DNA of 64,000 bases from Fomes fomentarius (taxonomy: Eukaryota > Basidiomycota > Agaricomycetes > Polyporales > Polyporaceae). The position numbers and the translations under genes are program-made. Shown one piece after another: positions 46,201 to 57,652 of this stretch. How positions within the stretch are numbered: the stretch's first letter is position 1; every line of letters begins with the position of its first letter. Location: NCBI GenBank assembly GCA_022606135.1, contig JABYQN010000002.1:2232001-2296000 (forward strand). Reading direction: 5' to 3'. The notes under the pieces were generated by a model. The model saw only the letters and a program-made list of their open reading frames with translations, searched no databases and was not told the origin of the DNA.

Positions 46201-48158
46201 TTGTACCTGTTGCAAGTGAGCCCTCTGTGAACGAACACACAACACTACCATACCCTAGTGTCAGGAAGTTCCGGTCTTCATCCACAATCTTGTGCAAGTC
46301 CCTGCCGGCATACAAGTAGTGTTCGAGTGGTACCGGTCGCTTGGCGGTGGAGATAACGTATATGTCCTTCTTCTTGGTCCGCCTAGACTCCTCGGTCAGC
46401 TCGGGTCTATCAGATGGCCCAGGCCGCATGTATACGTACCCAACCCAGTCTGCGAATTCTTTGGTGTTCGGAACGGTAGCAGACAGAAGGATGATGTTGA
46501 CATGATCCGGCAACATGATTATGACTTCTTCCCAGACTACGCCCCGCTGCAGAAGCTATGAGAATCGTTCGACATGAAACGCGTTCGGATGGATGAATTA
46601 CCTCTGCATCATTCACATAGTGCACCTCGTCGAAGATAACGAACTCGACGTCTCGAATCAGGTCGGCGCCCTTGTACAACATGCTACGCAGAATTTCCGT
46701 GGTCATGATAAGACAATTGGCTTCCGGGTTTATTTGAACGTCACCCGTCAAGATGCCCACGGAAGCGGCTCCATATGTTTGCTTGAAGTCGCGGTACTTT
46801 TGGTTTGAGAGCGCCTTGATCGGAGAAGTGTATATAGCCCTAGGGGATCCTCGACTCATGGAGGTAGAACGACAAGTCAGACGCACATACCTGGTCATAT
46901 GCTTCGCCGCAAGCGCGATAGCATACTCTGCAACCACCGTTTTCCCCGCCGACGTATGCGCAGCAACAAATACAGAGTCGCCCATCTCGAGATGGTACAC
47001 GGCCTCTTTCTGGAAAGTATCCAATTTGAAGGGATACTGAAAGGCTGTTATTAGGGGAGCGGCCGGCAATCTTTGATAGGATCCTGACCTCATGCGCCAT
47101 CTCCGGTACGAGCTCGTGGAAGTTTGTCATCGGCTTGTTGATGTCTACTTCATGAGCCCAGTCGCGCTTCTGTACATATGTACGGCGCAAGGGTCTGCGT
47201 GCCACGACAGGGTTTAGGTGACTCCGCTGAATGGGATACTAAGTTGATAGATGCGCATATATGGGGTAATCCGAGCTTACGCTGGTAGGGAGAAGCTCAT
47301 CGATGTCAGTGGCTCCATCTTTTGTGAAACTTCCATCGACATCATCCTCCGTGAACTCGTATGGGTGTCCATTCTACCGTCTCAGTCAGCTACCACGACA
47401 CACAGCGAAACGAGCGCATGTACCGCCGTTTCGTCCTCGCCTGTAGCAACTCGGGCCCGTCCTACGCTGAGGTTGACGACATCAGGATCCGTGTCATCTG
47501 ATGCCGAGCCTGGAAGACGAAGACCCCGTGAGAGCCCCGGAGCGATGATTCTCAACTGTGCTGAACCCTCCTGAGACTCGATAGTCTCATTAGACGGCTT
47601 GAGGTTTTCCAGACCTCCCGGCCAGAATGGCACGTAACCCGACTTCCCTCTAACAAAATTACGACTGGGTCCTGGTGCACGATCAAGCGCGGTGGACGTC
47701 AGACCTGTGGATACTCGACGATTGGATACCTTTTGAAATCCGTTATCCTCAACAAGACCAAGCTGCGGTAGATTGATCATGCACACCTCCGTATATCCGG
47801 TGACTCGCCCTTGTAGCCCTGTGCGAACAAAGGCGAGGCTGGTGGGAGGCGGTGAAGGCTCAGATTTGAGCAAAGAAGGTATCGACAGCTTGTTCTGCCA
47901 ATGACTACAAACGGGCAAGTGAGTCCGGAAGGCTCATAGAGTGGGTGAAACAAGACCTCACAGCTGATATGTTGGTAGCCAGTGGTCAGGGAGCTCGGAT
48001 TTTGGCAGGAGGAGCTTTTGTTCAATCTGTGCATGGACCTGGTGCCGCGTTGGTAGACCAGCAAGTCCCAAACTGGCAAGGATGTCGTCGGCATTGTCGG
48101 AGCTGGGGTTCAGAACCTTGTCCACCAGAGCATGGTGCCCATCGCCATCGGGTTCCAT
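43206..48158 (-). CDS. SKI2: Ski complex RNA helicase SKI2
   Basis: DExH RNA helicase that feeds mRNA to the cytoplasmic exosome with Ski3 and Ski8. ATG 48158 gives [15 protein letters not shown], then [21 protein letters not shown] and [20 protein letters not shown], the Ski2 N-terminal arm. Helicase core: [118 protein letters not shown]. An RGG/proline-rich linker lies at 46139-46010, then [40 protein letters not shown] and [20 protein letters not shown], the winged-helix and arch insert, and [20 protein letters not shown]. The end [18 protein letters not shown] 43206-43208, matches Ski2 rather than Mtr4, as does the N-terminal DWAHEVD block. About 1,270 residues and many short introns. Confidence 0.94.
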
Positions 48159-48659
48159 GTTTAAGTTATATACAGCCAGAACAAGGCCTTGACGTCTCGT
48201 ATCGTCTGCACGGTCAGATCTGTGTTGAGATTACTAGGAAAGCTGGAGGCGCCGAGTTTAAGGGCTTACCGGATCTCAAACCAAAAGAGGGGATGTCAGC
48301 GCTTAAGCAGTGACGCCGCCGACAGTAGATATTGTTGGATCGGCTATTGACTAGCGGCTAGACCAATTGAATTCGTACGTCTGAACGACCAGGATACATC
48401 TTCTCTCTTTCCCTCTCCATGTAAGCAACATGGGTGAATAGACTGTCAGCATCCTCGGAGATGATTCCGAGAGTTCCTTTCAAGTTTATCAACTAGCCTC
48501 ACGGTGCGTCTTGACCATCTGTCTAGCTTGAGGCGCAGGGTACCGAGTCACGTTCCAAGCGACGGTGGTTGGTGGTGGTGACTGGACGGCGACTAGCTGG
48601 CGGCCATTCTACTTTGAGCAGGGTGTCGAGCTCTGCGGGCTGCCAGTGGCGAGTCTTCG
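48159..48659. other. Divergent intergenic region upstream of SKI2
   Basis: Holds a TATATAA-like string at 48163-48171, but this is only a few bases before the SKI2 ATG, too close to act as its TATA box. No gene recognised. Confidence 0.4.
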
Positions 48660-49976
48660 CATATAACAGCATTGTCCGGTGCGAAGCTAGACTTTCAGTT
48701 TTTGATACGTCGTGGTGTGTCATCGCCTACGATGCGGATGGATCTTGTGTCCATGCCTTACGCCTCCAAGGAACCACAATTGCTATATGGCACTACCTAC
48801 TGTACATATGAAGTGTCCATCGATGGCGACGACCTCCTGCAAAAACCAACGGAAGGTCAGCTCTTCCCTCACAAAACAAATTCACAGCGTCGTTCTCACA
48901 GTAATTGCGCAGAACGGGAGATATATGATCGGGCGGAGGTCACTCGTCCTCTGGCAGATGGGTAATGCAACGCCCCGCCTGCCGCCGTCAACGACGATGG
49001 TTCTCAGGGTCCCAAAACCTGTCCCGAAGCAGGCGACGAACCCCGATTTCGTCAAGTACACCGGCAACTGGACGCAAAGGACAGAGTCCATCGGGCATAT
49101 TCCGAGCAAGATGCATCCTACTCTACGTAGCGACGGACGCCCCGGCTTCACCATCGTTCGACTTCCGATGATATGCCATTGCGGTCACTGGGCCGCGAAT
49201 ATGGGGATGGTGGATAGACCCTGCGGTATGTAGAAGCTAGTTGTTCCTCCATCGTAGGACCGCGAGGGTACCACGACCCACAACGATAGTACCATGTGGT
49301 TAATCGGCGACCGTGCTGTTTTACCAAGACGGCCTGTGACCATTGAGCCCGCAGTCGGCGACGGCTTCGAGTTCTGGCTCAACTCTGTGACGATATATGG
49401 TGGTGCCAACGACATGTAAGTACGTCCCATCTTTCCCTATCACGTACACATCTGTGCATCGTGACCAATCGACAGCACCTTACAGCACCGGCATGGGGGG
49501 AGGCTCAACCGTCGGCCTCGTCTTCTCAAGGGCTGGGTCCGGGCGCGATCGTGGGCCCCATCAAAGTGGGAATCGCGGTTCTCTCTGCAATGATCGCAGC
49601 CGCAATCGCACTCTATCTGCGCAGGCGACGAGCTGCTGGCCGCGCGAGACCGCCCCTGTGACGCCGTACGCGGTCCCCGAGTCCGGCATCAACTCTGGCA
49701 ACCCGCACTCGATGGCGCAGATGGGCGGCGCCCCGCTGAGCGCTCCGGAACGCAAACACGTTCGCACTCGAGCGGCAGTATGCTGGGGCGCAGGGAGGCC
49801 TCGCGACAACGCTGTCGCCCAGCTACTGGCATGACCGCACCAAGACATCCTCGGTCGCCTCTGCACCTGGCCCGTAGTATTCGACTGCGTCGAGCGTATA
49901 TTCGTCGCGGTCTGTGCCATCATCAAAGGCCCTGACGCAATCCGGCGGTCCGCACGGGGACGTGGCAATTGACTGA
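48660..49976 (+). pseudogene. Decayed gene for a single-pass transmembrane protein
   Basis: Coding fragments follow one another on the plus strand but jump between frames. In order: SGAKLDFQF; GTTIAIW and, one base off, YGTTYCTYEVSIDGDDLL; then KQIHSVVLTVIAQNG; NPDFVKYTGNWTQRTESIGH; a SFDFR stop-containing block at about 49165-49200 followed by AVTGPR; WLIGDRAVLPRRPVTIEPAV GDGFEFWLNSVTIYG; a membrane segment with basic stop-transfer, AIVGPIKVGIAVLSAMIAAA IALYLRRRR; then, in another frame, PVTPYAVPESGINSGNPHS; and finally SYWHDRTKTSSVASAPGP with a TAG, YSSRSVPSSKALTQ and TGA at 49974. The architecture (two beta-rich extracellular repeats with F-F-GTxI-Y motifs, one membrane helix, Ser/Pro tail) is that of a large agaricomycete family of unknown function. 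At least four frame changes and two in-frame stops, not all explainable by introns, argue for a pseudogene. The 5' limit is approximate. Confidence 0.62.
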
Positions 49977-50561
49977 CTCGTACACATTGTTGTGAATCGT
50001 ATCGACACTGGTGGAGGCCAACCGCTGGACTCGGACATGTGGACCCTATCACTCACCCAAAATATGGCGCTCATAAATGGCTCTAGCTGTGGCACTATTA
50101 TCGCTTTTCCCTTATCTTAGACAATGATTTAAATCTCTCGACTAGCCAGTCATCGACCGTACCTTTGATTGACCTTTTGCTTCTAGTAGTTGCTGCTGGA
50201 CACGCCAAACGACTAGCATACTCTTTATATTCACCAACAGCATGATAGACAGTCATCTGGCGTATTACCAGTGTGTGTTCGGGCAACTGTTAAGCAATAT
50301 TGGGACTCGAGGACGCGTAAGGGATGTGCTCGTCACCAATGGGCCCAATGCTTAAGACCGCCATCACGCTATTACTTCGATCGCACTTTGTGGATCTCCG
50401 TTGACAAATAAGATTGACTTTTTCGGGCTAAACATGTCCCGACAAGTGACAGAATACGTGATGGTACAGTATGATGCAGATTATTACACAGATTAGTCTA
50501 CACTAGCAATCACTTCCCCCATTGAGAAGCTAGTATCCGAATCGATGTTCGCAAGACATCT
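49977..50561. other. Intergenic region
   Basis: Between the decayed transmembrane gene and the 3' end of the methyltransferase gene. Nothing recognised on either strand. Confidence 0.5.
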
Positions 50562-52079
50562 TCATGCTCTTCTGCGAGCCCACACATTTTGAACTCGAAT
50601 GTACGTTTCTGCGCTGGCCTCCAGAAGTTCACGCTCCGCATTGAACTCAAGCTCGTCGACTATGGAAACGTCCACATCATTGCCGAGTAAGAGCGGACGA
50701 CCGGATTTCAGGAACGCCTGGACGCAGAGGTTAGCACCACTCGCACATTTGCCTGATTTATGAACGCACCAAGACATCGTCTCGCATCATGGCACCGGTC
50801 CGATTATCACGCGCAGTCTGAAAATCGTGACCGCGCCTCCAAGGACCCGTCTGGAACCAAAATTCGCGATATACGATGTCTTCGAGGTCAGGATGATCCG
50901 ACGCCCATTGGCGAAGGTGGTTGGCGGCGTCGGGCTCTCCGCCGCGTTGCTCGACGGCGATGTTGACGAGATTCATCCAGCGGGCTAGCCAAGGAGTCTC
51001 TTCCTCTAGGCGGCTGGGCATGATCGGCTGTTTGTGCACATCGTACACGCGAAAATCGAACTCTGAGACCTCGAGGAGACCCCGGGGACGCAGGGTCATG
51101 GCCATTTCGTCGATCAGACCTTTGTAGTCCCGGATCTAGATTCCGGCACCAGATTACCAAAGTCAGCAAAGGAAGCACGGGATTATGGTCAGATCAGATC
51201 GGATCTGGACCAGGGCGCTCTCGGAGCCGAGCACGAGGATGAGAAGGGGTGAGAAAGGAACAGACACCCACCCCAGACGACACAAGCCGCGCATGCGCCA
51301 CGTTAAACGCTTCATAAAAGTGCTGCAGGCCAAGGTTGATATCATCCACCTCACTCCTGTGTATCTAAGTGAGTGCACGTTGTGGTATGTGGCGCGAGGA
51401 GACTCATACCGGCAATTCGGAGGCATATTTCTGTACCGAGAACCGTCAGTAGATGTACCGGCAGGAGACACATGGACACTTACAGGTTTTGCATGGGAAC
51501 GAGGTCCACTGCGACCGCGCTACAATGTGGGAAGTCCCGTGCGACGTCAAGTATCCTGGAAACATGTGGTCGGAACATGTTGTCGTCGCGGACACAAGAC
51601 GCACGTACCAGCTCCCGCTCCCACATCCAAGATCAACGACAGTCTTCGTGACGCCCGGTGTGTCGTCCGCCAGAATCTCCGGGAGTGCCGGTGGATACTT
51701 GCCCATAACTTCCATGAACATGATGTGTTGATGGTCTGTATGAAATATGGATACGCGTCGAGGCCGTCAGAAAAGAAAGCGCACCTAGTCGTTCATATTC
51801 CTCGTCATCCGCCGGCAGACGATACACCTCCGAATAATTGTTGATCCCGCGACCATATTCATGCCGATATGATGCAGCGCGTAGCGAGCTTGTCATGGAA
51901 TACATGGATGGGGCCGGTGATGCTGAACGCATTTCCCAGTCATGCGAAGTGGCGGAAGTAGAGACGCTGCGCGCGTAGCGCGTACTACTTCCAGAGGCTA
52001 TGGAATAGCGGTCGCTCTCCATGTCGTCATCTTCCATAGAGTCGTATGAGGAAGACATCGTGGCGTAGGCAGCTTGCAT
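50562..52079 (-). CDS. LaeA-like SAM-dependent methyltransferase
   Basis: Class I methyltransferase of the LaeA/UMTA-like family common in basidiomycetes; LaeA itself is a nuclear regulator of secondary metabolism and development in Aspergillus, but most family members have no known substrate. Start at ATG 52079 (MQAAYATMSSSYDS) or, less likely, 52058; a Ser/Tyr-rich N-terminus precedes the RLPADDEEYERL block. The SAM-binding motif I is TKTVVDLGCGSGSW, followed after an intron by ILDVARDFPHCSAVAVDLVP MQNL, then MPPNCRYE, VDDINLGLQHFYEAFNVAHV R, DYKGLIDEMAMTLRPRGLLE VSEFDF, and WMNLVNIAVEQRGGEPDAAN H. The last exon gives AFLKSGRPLLLGNDVDVSIV DELEFNAERELLEASAETYI RVQNVWARRRA with the stop TGA at 50562. 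About 400 residues; all expected blocks are present. No biosynthetic cluster genes lie nearby. Confidence 0.85.
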
Positions 52080-52147
52080 GTGTGGACGAGAAGTAACAGA
52101 GGGGAGTCACAGGGGATTTCGGCATAGGCTCGCGAGGAAGAGGATCG

Positions 52148-52157
52148 GTTATATACA
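52148..52157 (-). promoter_or_regulatory. TATA box of the LaeA-like methyltransferase gene
   Basis: On the minus strand the sequence reads TGTATATAAC about 70-80 nt before ATG 52079, a plausible core promoter. This placement supports 52079 as the gene start. Confidence 0.5.
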
Positions 52158-55100
52158 GGCCACCGACCGACACACTCAACGGCGGAGGACATGGATGAGA
52201 ACCGAATCCCGCACCAATCGGACTGTCACGTGCTTTGCGCCGATTGGCTGGGTGGCCAATCTCCGTTCCCCGATGCGTGACGCCCGCTGTGACACAACGT
52301 GCGAGTTGCCTAAGAGGAAAGCGTCCGACGCACCTCAATCAACCCGAAAGAGCGGTACAGACGGGTCGGCTATGCCTCATGGCCACAATATCAATATGCT
52401 TGATTGTCCGCTCTCTCAGTCTCTCGGTGGCTCTCATCCTGCACACTCAAAATCCACCCTGCCGCTTCCTGACCGATTGCAGCGTTCGAGCCACCGCCCG
52501 ACCTCGACTTCCCAGTCTTGATCTCAATTGCACCCCGTCGCCGAGCTACACTTCCCTCTTGCCTTCTCACTTCCTGCACTTCTTTGATGGTCCATACCCT
52601 CGCTCCGATTCTAATCTTGACTGCACACTGTCACTGCGGTCTTTTCTATCATCAATTGTCCGTTTGCCTTGTATGGATACTCCAATTACTAAAGATACTC
52701 GAGCTCCGGTATCTCGGCGGAGAACGGGTATGCGTGCCATGCCTCGTGTACCCCACAGTTGTCTTCAGGACGTCCACGCTCATTAACGCTCATTACCATC
52801 CCGCGTTGCGGCAGTCCGTTTCCATACCGTACCGATGCACTTGCACAAGGGTCGTGTACTCAGGCGGCATAGACTATTAAACATCTGGGGCTCATTCATG
52901 CTACTCGTGTTCAGGCCAGTTTTCCATGTCAAATATGGCGACCGCCAGCTGACCTCCCTCCGCAGGTATTCTCCACAGGATGTCACGTCCGCTTTCCCAA
53001 GCTGAGGGACAGGGAGGAATTATAGACAAAAGTGGCCGCCCCACGCCCCGCCATTGCCGAGGAATCTTCGGGCGCTGTCGTCTCGTGGCGGAAGTTCTGT
53101 CGATGGCCACTTTCACTTCTTTGTGTTCCAGATGGAAGCGGGCGATGATGTCTCTGCGTCTCTTCGCTCACCTCGCGCCTTCTTGTGGCGGTCGAACATG
53201 CCCCTCTCAACCCTATCGGAGAGGTGGCCGGGTCCTCTGCCCTGCTGAATCACCGCCATGTCATCTCCTCCGACTAGGTTCGCCAGTCATCTCAAACACG
53301 AGCTGGGGTAACGATGGCTGAACGTTAACTGTGGCACAACAGCCTCCGGACAACATCCATCCATCCTCTCGGCGCTCGCCCTTCCCTCCCCTGTCGCCCG
53401 CTTTTCGACGGGCAGTTCCTGACGTCGTCTCCTATCCTCTCTGACAACCCTGAATGGGGGTAGTTGTATACTTGGTACGAACATGGCGCCTGTGAAACTG
53501 CTTCATCGCCCTCGAAACACCGCCGAGGTAGGCGACCCTCGGACACATTCCGAGACTTCGGAGATGAATAACCTGGCAGGACATAGTATCACAAGCATTG
53601 GTGCTATCATATGCCCCTGCAAAGCGTCGCCACCAAGCCGAAGGCACATGGCCTGCACGGCCAGTGCACGGTCCATCACACACAAAAAACCCGGACTCTC
53701 AATATTAAAGATCTTTCCGGGAAGTATAGAGCTTGTTCTCATACACGACCGCCATCCATGGGCACACCTGTCCCAACGTGGTGGCGAGTGTAAAATATGA
53801 AACGCACTCAGCAAACTCGGTCAGGGGAATCTCGCCGGCGCCCTCTTTTCTCCTTTACCATATCGAGAGCACATGGCCGCCAACCCTCGTCGTCAGTCCG
53901 TTCAGCTTCACCAGCTTCATCATAACGAGTAGTTGGTTTCCTCGTACAGGCCAGCCTCCACACATAATGCGGGCCTTCTATATGCGTACCTCAAACTCCA
54001 TCAGCTTGGCACCTTGTTCCTCCCGTCGTCGTGAGAATCACCCGGACGCTGTAGCAAACGGTGCCGAGGATGTTCACAACGTTATTACTCCTGTGCGACC
54101 GCTCTAGGATGCATGCGAACGCGCGACCAGGAATGGCGGCCGACACGATTAGTCCAGCAATGACGTCATGTGGTTCTCCGTGCCTATTCTCACTCAAATT
54201 ATACGCATGGGACACCGCGGTCTTTATGCATGCTCATGCTCACATACCCGAGTAGACGTACTTCTTGAGTAACTCGCTGGCAACGGTTCGCATCACCCTC
54301 GAACATTCTTCGGGATCCTTTGCGGAGCTGGTTTCTCCTGCAGGTGTGCCTTTCATGTGGTGACGGGGCCTGCGACCGTCGGCGCACCTCAAGCCACGCT
54401 CGTGAGGCCGTCGACGTCGCGATTTCTCGAAGCAGCGGCATATGGCACACACTTCTTCCGCCGCTGTAATACATGTTAGACGATCATCGGCGCCGAGTCG
54501 CCGCCGCAGAGTTCATCGCAGACCGCCCCCGGAGATTGCAGCAAACTCCTGTTCTGACGCCTACCAAAACTTGTCTCCCCAACCGCCGTACCCGAGCGGG
54601 ATGCATGCAGGCTGGCCTGTAGCCTCATCGGGCCATGACCGGCTTACCGGCGGACATAATCGGGCATCCTCGGAAGGCTATCGGCTCGTTAGGTAGGATC
54701 AGAAATGGAGACTCAGATTCGTCTTGGGCGGGCTGGTGGTGTCGATCTCAGCTAGTGCAGGCGCGGATACCCCCCCGAGATTCATATTGTGCGATCAGAT
54801 TGTCTTACTTAGTTAGACTTGGATGTGCAGTATACCATCGCATCGTTATGTAGTTGATTCGTCAACCTTTGCCCCGCAGACTTGGCGTTTCACAGGTTTA
54901 GGAACCTTTCTGCAGCCGAATAACGGTGCACCCTCGATATTCCCGTTGTCAACGTCAGCGTTATACGCTACACTGGCTTGAGAAGCCCACTCGGCTGATT
55001 CATGCCCGCGATCCTTCGAGGCATTATAAAGCCAGCTTGTGCCCGTGCCGTTCTCTGCGCGCGCTAGACCTCATCGATGGCCACGATACATCACACTGCA

Positions 55101-55192
55101 CCCTGCGGCCGCGGCAAGAAGACATGCTAGAATTACAGCTGGCGGCACACTTTTGTCTTACAACACGTTGCGTCCATATATACAAACTTCCA
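52158..55192. other. Gene-poor 3-kb region
   Basis: No intact gene can be supported. Open frames on both strands are short and mutually inconsistent. A pyrimidine-rich leader before ATG 52673 (MDTPITKDTRAPVSRRR) looks promoter-like, but no convincing downstream exon follows. Weak coding remnants of a membrane protein lie on the minus strand (separate entry). Confidence 0.5.
53450..54480 (-). pseudogene. Possible remnant of a 7TM (DUF6534-like) membrane-protein gene
   Basis: Minus-strand fragments in different frames recall this agaricomycete family: HDVIAGLIVSAAIPGRAF, then SNNVVNILGTVCYSVRVILT T (about 54190-54020), and ATTLGQVCPWMAVVYENKLY (about 53790-53730), the last recalling the family's C-terminal motif with a Tyr-x-Asn before the final cytosolic helix. 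The intervening stretch has stops in every frame and no tidy introns. This may be a decayed gene, a badly split real gene or coincidence; limits are rough. Confidence 0.25.
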
Positions 55193-56500
55193 CTACCGTT
55201 TCTTGAGCTGCTCGAAGCGCTTGGCGAGGGCCTCGAACTCGTTTTCTTCCTCGCTCTTCTTCTTCGGGGGATCCGCAGATGGAGGCTTCAGAGTGCTCGC
55301 CTTCTCGCCGCGCACCAGCGCTTCCTCTTCTACCTGGATTTCCGGAAGCTTGGGCGTCCGTACTCCCGCGCTCCTTGCCTCCGCCGATATAGATGCTGCA
55401 TCCAGCGGCTGTGGCGATCCGGGCTTGCCTTGCGCGGTCTTCTCGTCCGCCACGTCCTTCTGCGTGTATGCAAAACGCGAGCGTGCGGCCGAGCGGCGCA
55501 GTGCAGTCACTGTCAGGTCAGGGGGCCGGCCACGTAACACAACAAACGCCGACGGACCTTGGTCCCTCCTTCGGGCCCATCGTCTGGTTGTGTACTGCCG
55601 TCGGCCTCATCTGGCTTAGAGGGCGACCATGCGATTCCATAGCCTTTCGCGATCTCTGCGAGATACGCATCGACGAGAGCCGGGGGCGGCGTTGCGATGT
55701 CTAGTTTTCGAGTCACCTGGCTCACCGGCGAAAACGTCACCATTGATCATCGGCGGCGGCACGTAATGAGAAGAACACAACGCACCCGTTCGCTAACGCA
55801 GCCATCGCGGTTCTCCATCACGGCAAGCGAGAACTCGCGGCCGTACTTGTGCATGAGGATGTCACGAAGAATATGCAACTCTGGGGCAATCGTTCGATTA
55901 AGGATAGATGAAAACGAACACGATGCGAGAGCCAGCCCACCCTTAATTTCTGTCCTCGGAGCAGCGTATATGACTGCGCACACGCCCTCTATGACGCCTG
56001 GATCCGGTTCGCGGGTGCTGCAGCAGGCAGAGACTGGGAATGGGTGCGCCGAGGCTAAACGACGGTAGAGGTTTACTTACTTCTGGTCTAGGAGGCCGAA
56101 ACGCGCAATAAGAAGCTCGCAATAGAGCTCTAGTAGCTCCAGCAGTTCGACATAGACATCCTCGTTGATGACTGTGCTTGTGAAGCTGTCCACTTTCGAA
56201 TGTATGCGACAGGTGAACTCACTGTTCTCCGTCTTGATCCTCGCAGTTTCTATCCTCCCCTTCTCGAGCAGAAGCGCAATATCCCTCCGCGAGGCTTTAG
56301 CCTGGGCATTCTTCTTCTCCTGGAGCGTGCGTAATCGTTGGACACCTAGCCTAGCAGCATGAGAATAAGAATAAGCCTGGAGTCGAGCGGTAGGCGATAG
56401 TACCGAAGTTGGACCTGTAGAGATAGAGTCAGCATAGCTCTGCGTAATAGACAAACGTGCCAAAGCCCACCTTCGCTTTGGCAGAGTTCCAAGGCACCAT
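55193..56500 (-). CDS. IST1: IST1-like ESCRT-III regulator
   Basis: Regulator of the Vps4 ATPase in multivesicular-body sorting. ATG 56500 gives MVPWNSAKAK at the end of exon 1 (10 codons); after introns VQLRLGVQRLRTLQEKKNAQ AKASRRDIALLLEKGRIETA RIKTEN, then INEDVYVELLELLELYCELL IARFGLLDQK, ELDPGVIEGVCAVIYAAPRT EIK, ELHILRDILMHKYGREFSLA VMENRDGCVSERV and TRKLDIATPPPALVDAYLAE IAKGYGIAWSP. These cover the ESCRT-III-like helical fold of Ist1. The tail is acidic and Pro-rich and ends EFEALAKRFEQLKKR, TAG 55193-55195, a classic MIM1 motif (ExxLxxRFxxLK) that binds the Vps4 MIT domain. About 340 residues, 7 or so exons. In the exon holding SCSFSSILNRTIAP the open frame runs through an intron. Confidence 0.92.
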
Positions 56501-57652
56501 GGTGCTCGCGACGGTCAAAGGTCTAACGGGTGAGACCGCTGAAGATGCTCAGAGGAACGAGCGCCGCAATAACCTCGCAGCGATTGGATCAGATCCCGGC
56601 CCGATCTCCGCCACACTCTCTTATGCGCCCAATATGCGCCATTAACTCCTCCTTTCCCGGTCGCTCAAGCAAGTGAACGGTTGCCAAGGGCTCGACATCT
56701 ATGTTACTAGTACCTGCCGCCGTTCTGACCAGCGAGGCTATACTTCAGAATCGCCGACGCCCTCGACGATACAGTCGGTTAAGTCCTCTGCAAGTTCGTA
56801 CTAGTTGACCGAGCCAAACTGATATCACTGAGCTAACGGATGGGGATTCGCTGGACAAGTTTTGGTTCCCATGCAACGGACATGAGTGCCACTCATAATT
56901 CCGGCCGCAGGTGATGGACTGTTGGCCAGTGTTGAGATGCCTCAGGGCAACGCCCAACTATTCGTACTGAGTGCTGAGGATCCCACGAGTGCAGAGTACC
57001 CCGCGCTCTGCATCCACCCTGTCTTACAAACTCCTGTCAAACTTGAGCGTTCATCAATGTGCGGTGTTTGTCAGTAGTTCAAGTTGCGGATTCGTACGCC
57101 TGCGAAAGCCGGTCTTTGCCTAGTCGATGGTGCACAATTACCGGCGGATGCACCACGTCATATATCTTGGCCATCGCTTAGATATCAAAAGAAGCGCGTT
57201 TGGAATCTTGAGATGGGCTTGTACCGTTGGTGGTCGCCCTGTCAGCTAAGGGACTCCAAGGAGACACTGAGGAGTATCCAACGCCCGGCTAACCTCGGTT
57301 CACCGCCTAGTTGAGCCCTCAGAGCCTCAGGTGTACGCCACATGCGCAAACGCCGAATCGTGCCCCCCCGCGCCCGGTCCCACTACAACTGTAACTGATC
57401 AGGCCGAAGGAAGCGCTTGAGTAAGCTTGCACAATCACGATGGTGATGGTCGCGCAGCTGTCGTAGGAGGAAAAAGGCGGACATGTCATGTCTCTCATAT
57501 CTAGCCATCCCGTTCCAATCCGTCGCGGTTGCCTAGGCACGGCGTATCTCTCTCACCGGCCTCTTCTTTTCATCTCATCCCCAACCCTGGACTGGGCATA
57601 TCCCCCTCTTTAATGTCGTCGCATTAAAAAAGCACTGCACCCGCTTGTCCAC
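56501..57652. promoter_or_regulatory. Divergent intergenic/promoter region, IST1 / RasGEF
   Basis: 1.15 kb between opposed start codons, the longest such gap apart from the 52-55 kb region. A 63-codon frame at 56886-57077 (+) has no recognisable feature. A pyrimidine-rich stretch (CCGGCCTCTTCTTTTCATCT) and AT-rich run lie just before the RasGEF start. Confidence 0.4.

Noticed and set aside
48163..48171. TATA-like string before SKI2
   Set aside because: It ends a few bases from the start codon, too near to position transcription for this ATG, and the N-terminus after ATG 48158 already fits the family.
50562..52079. Secondary-metabolite cluster suggested by the LaeA-like methyltransferase and the PDR transporter
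   Set aside because: They are 15 kb apart, separated by SNU114, calnexin and SKI2, and no synthase, P450 or other tailoring gene is present.
52235..52786. 183-codon plus-strand frame with a promoter-like leader
   Set aside because: No homology-like motif, and no downstream exon could be joined; the frame crosses the upstream region of the methyltransferase gene.
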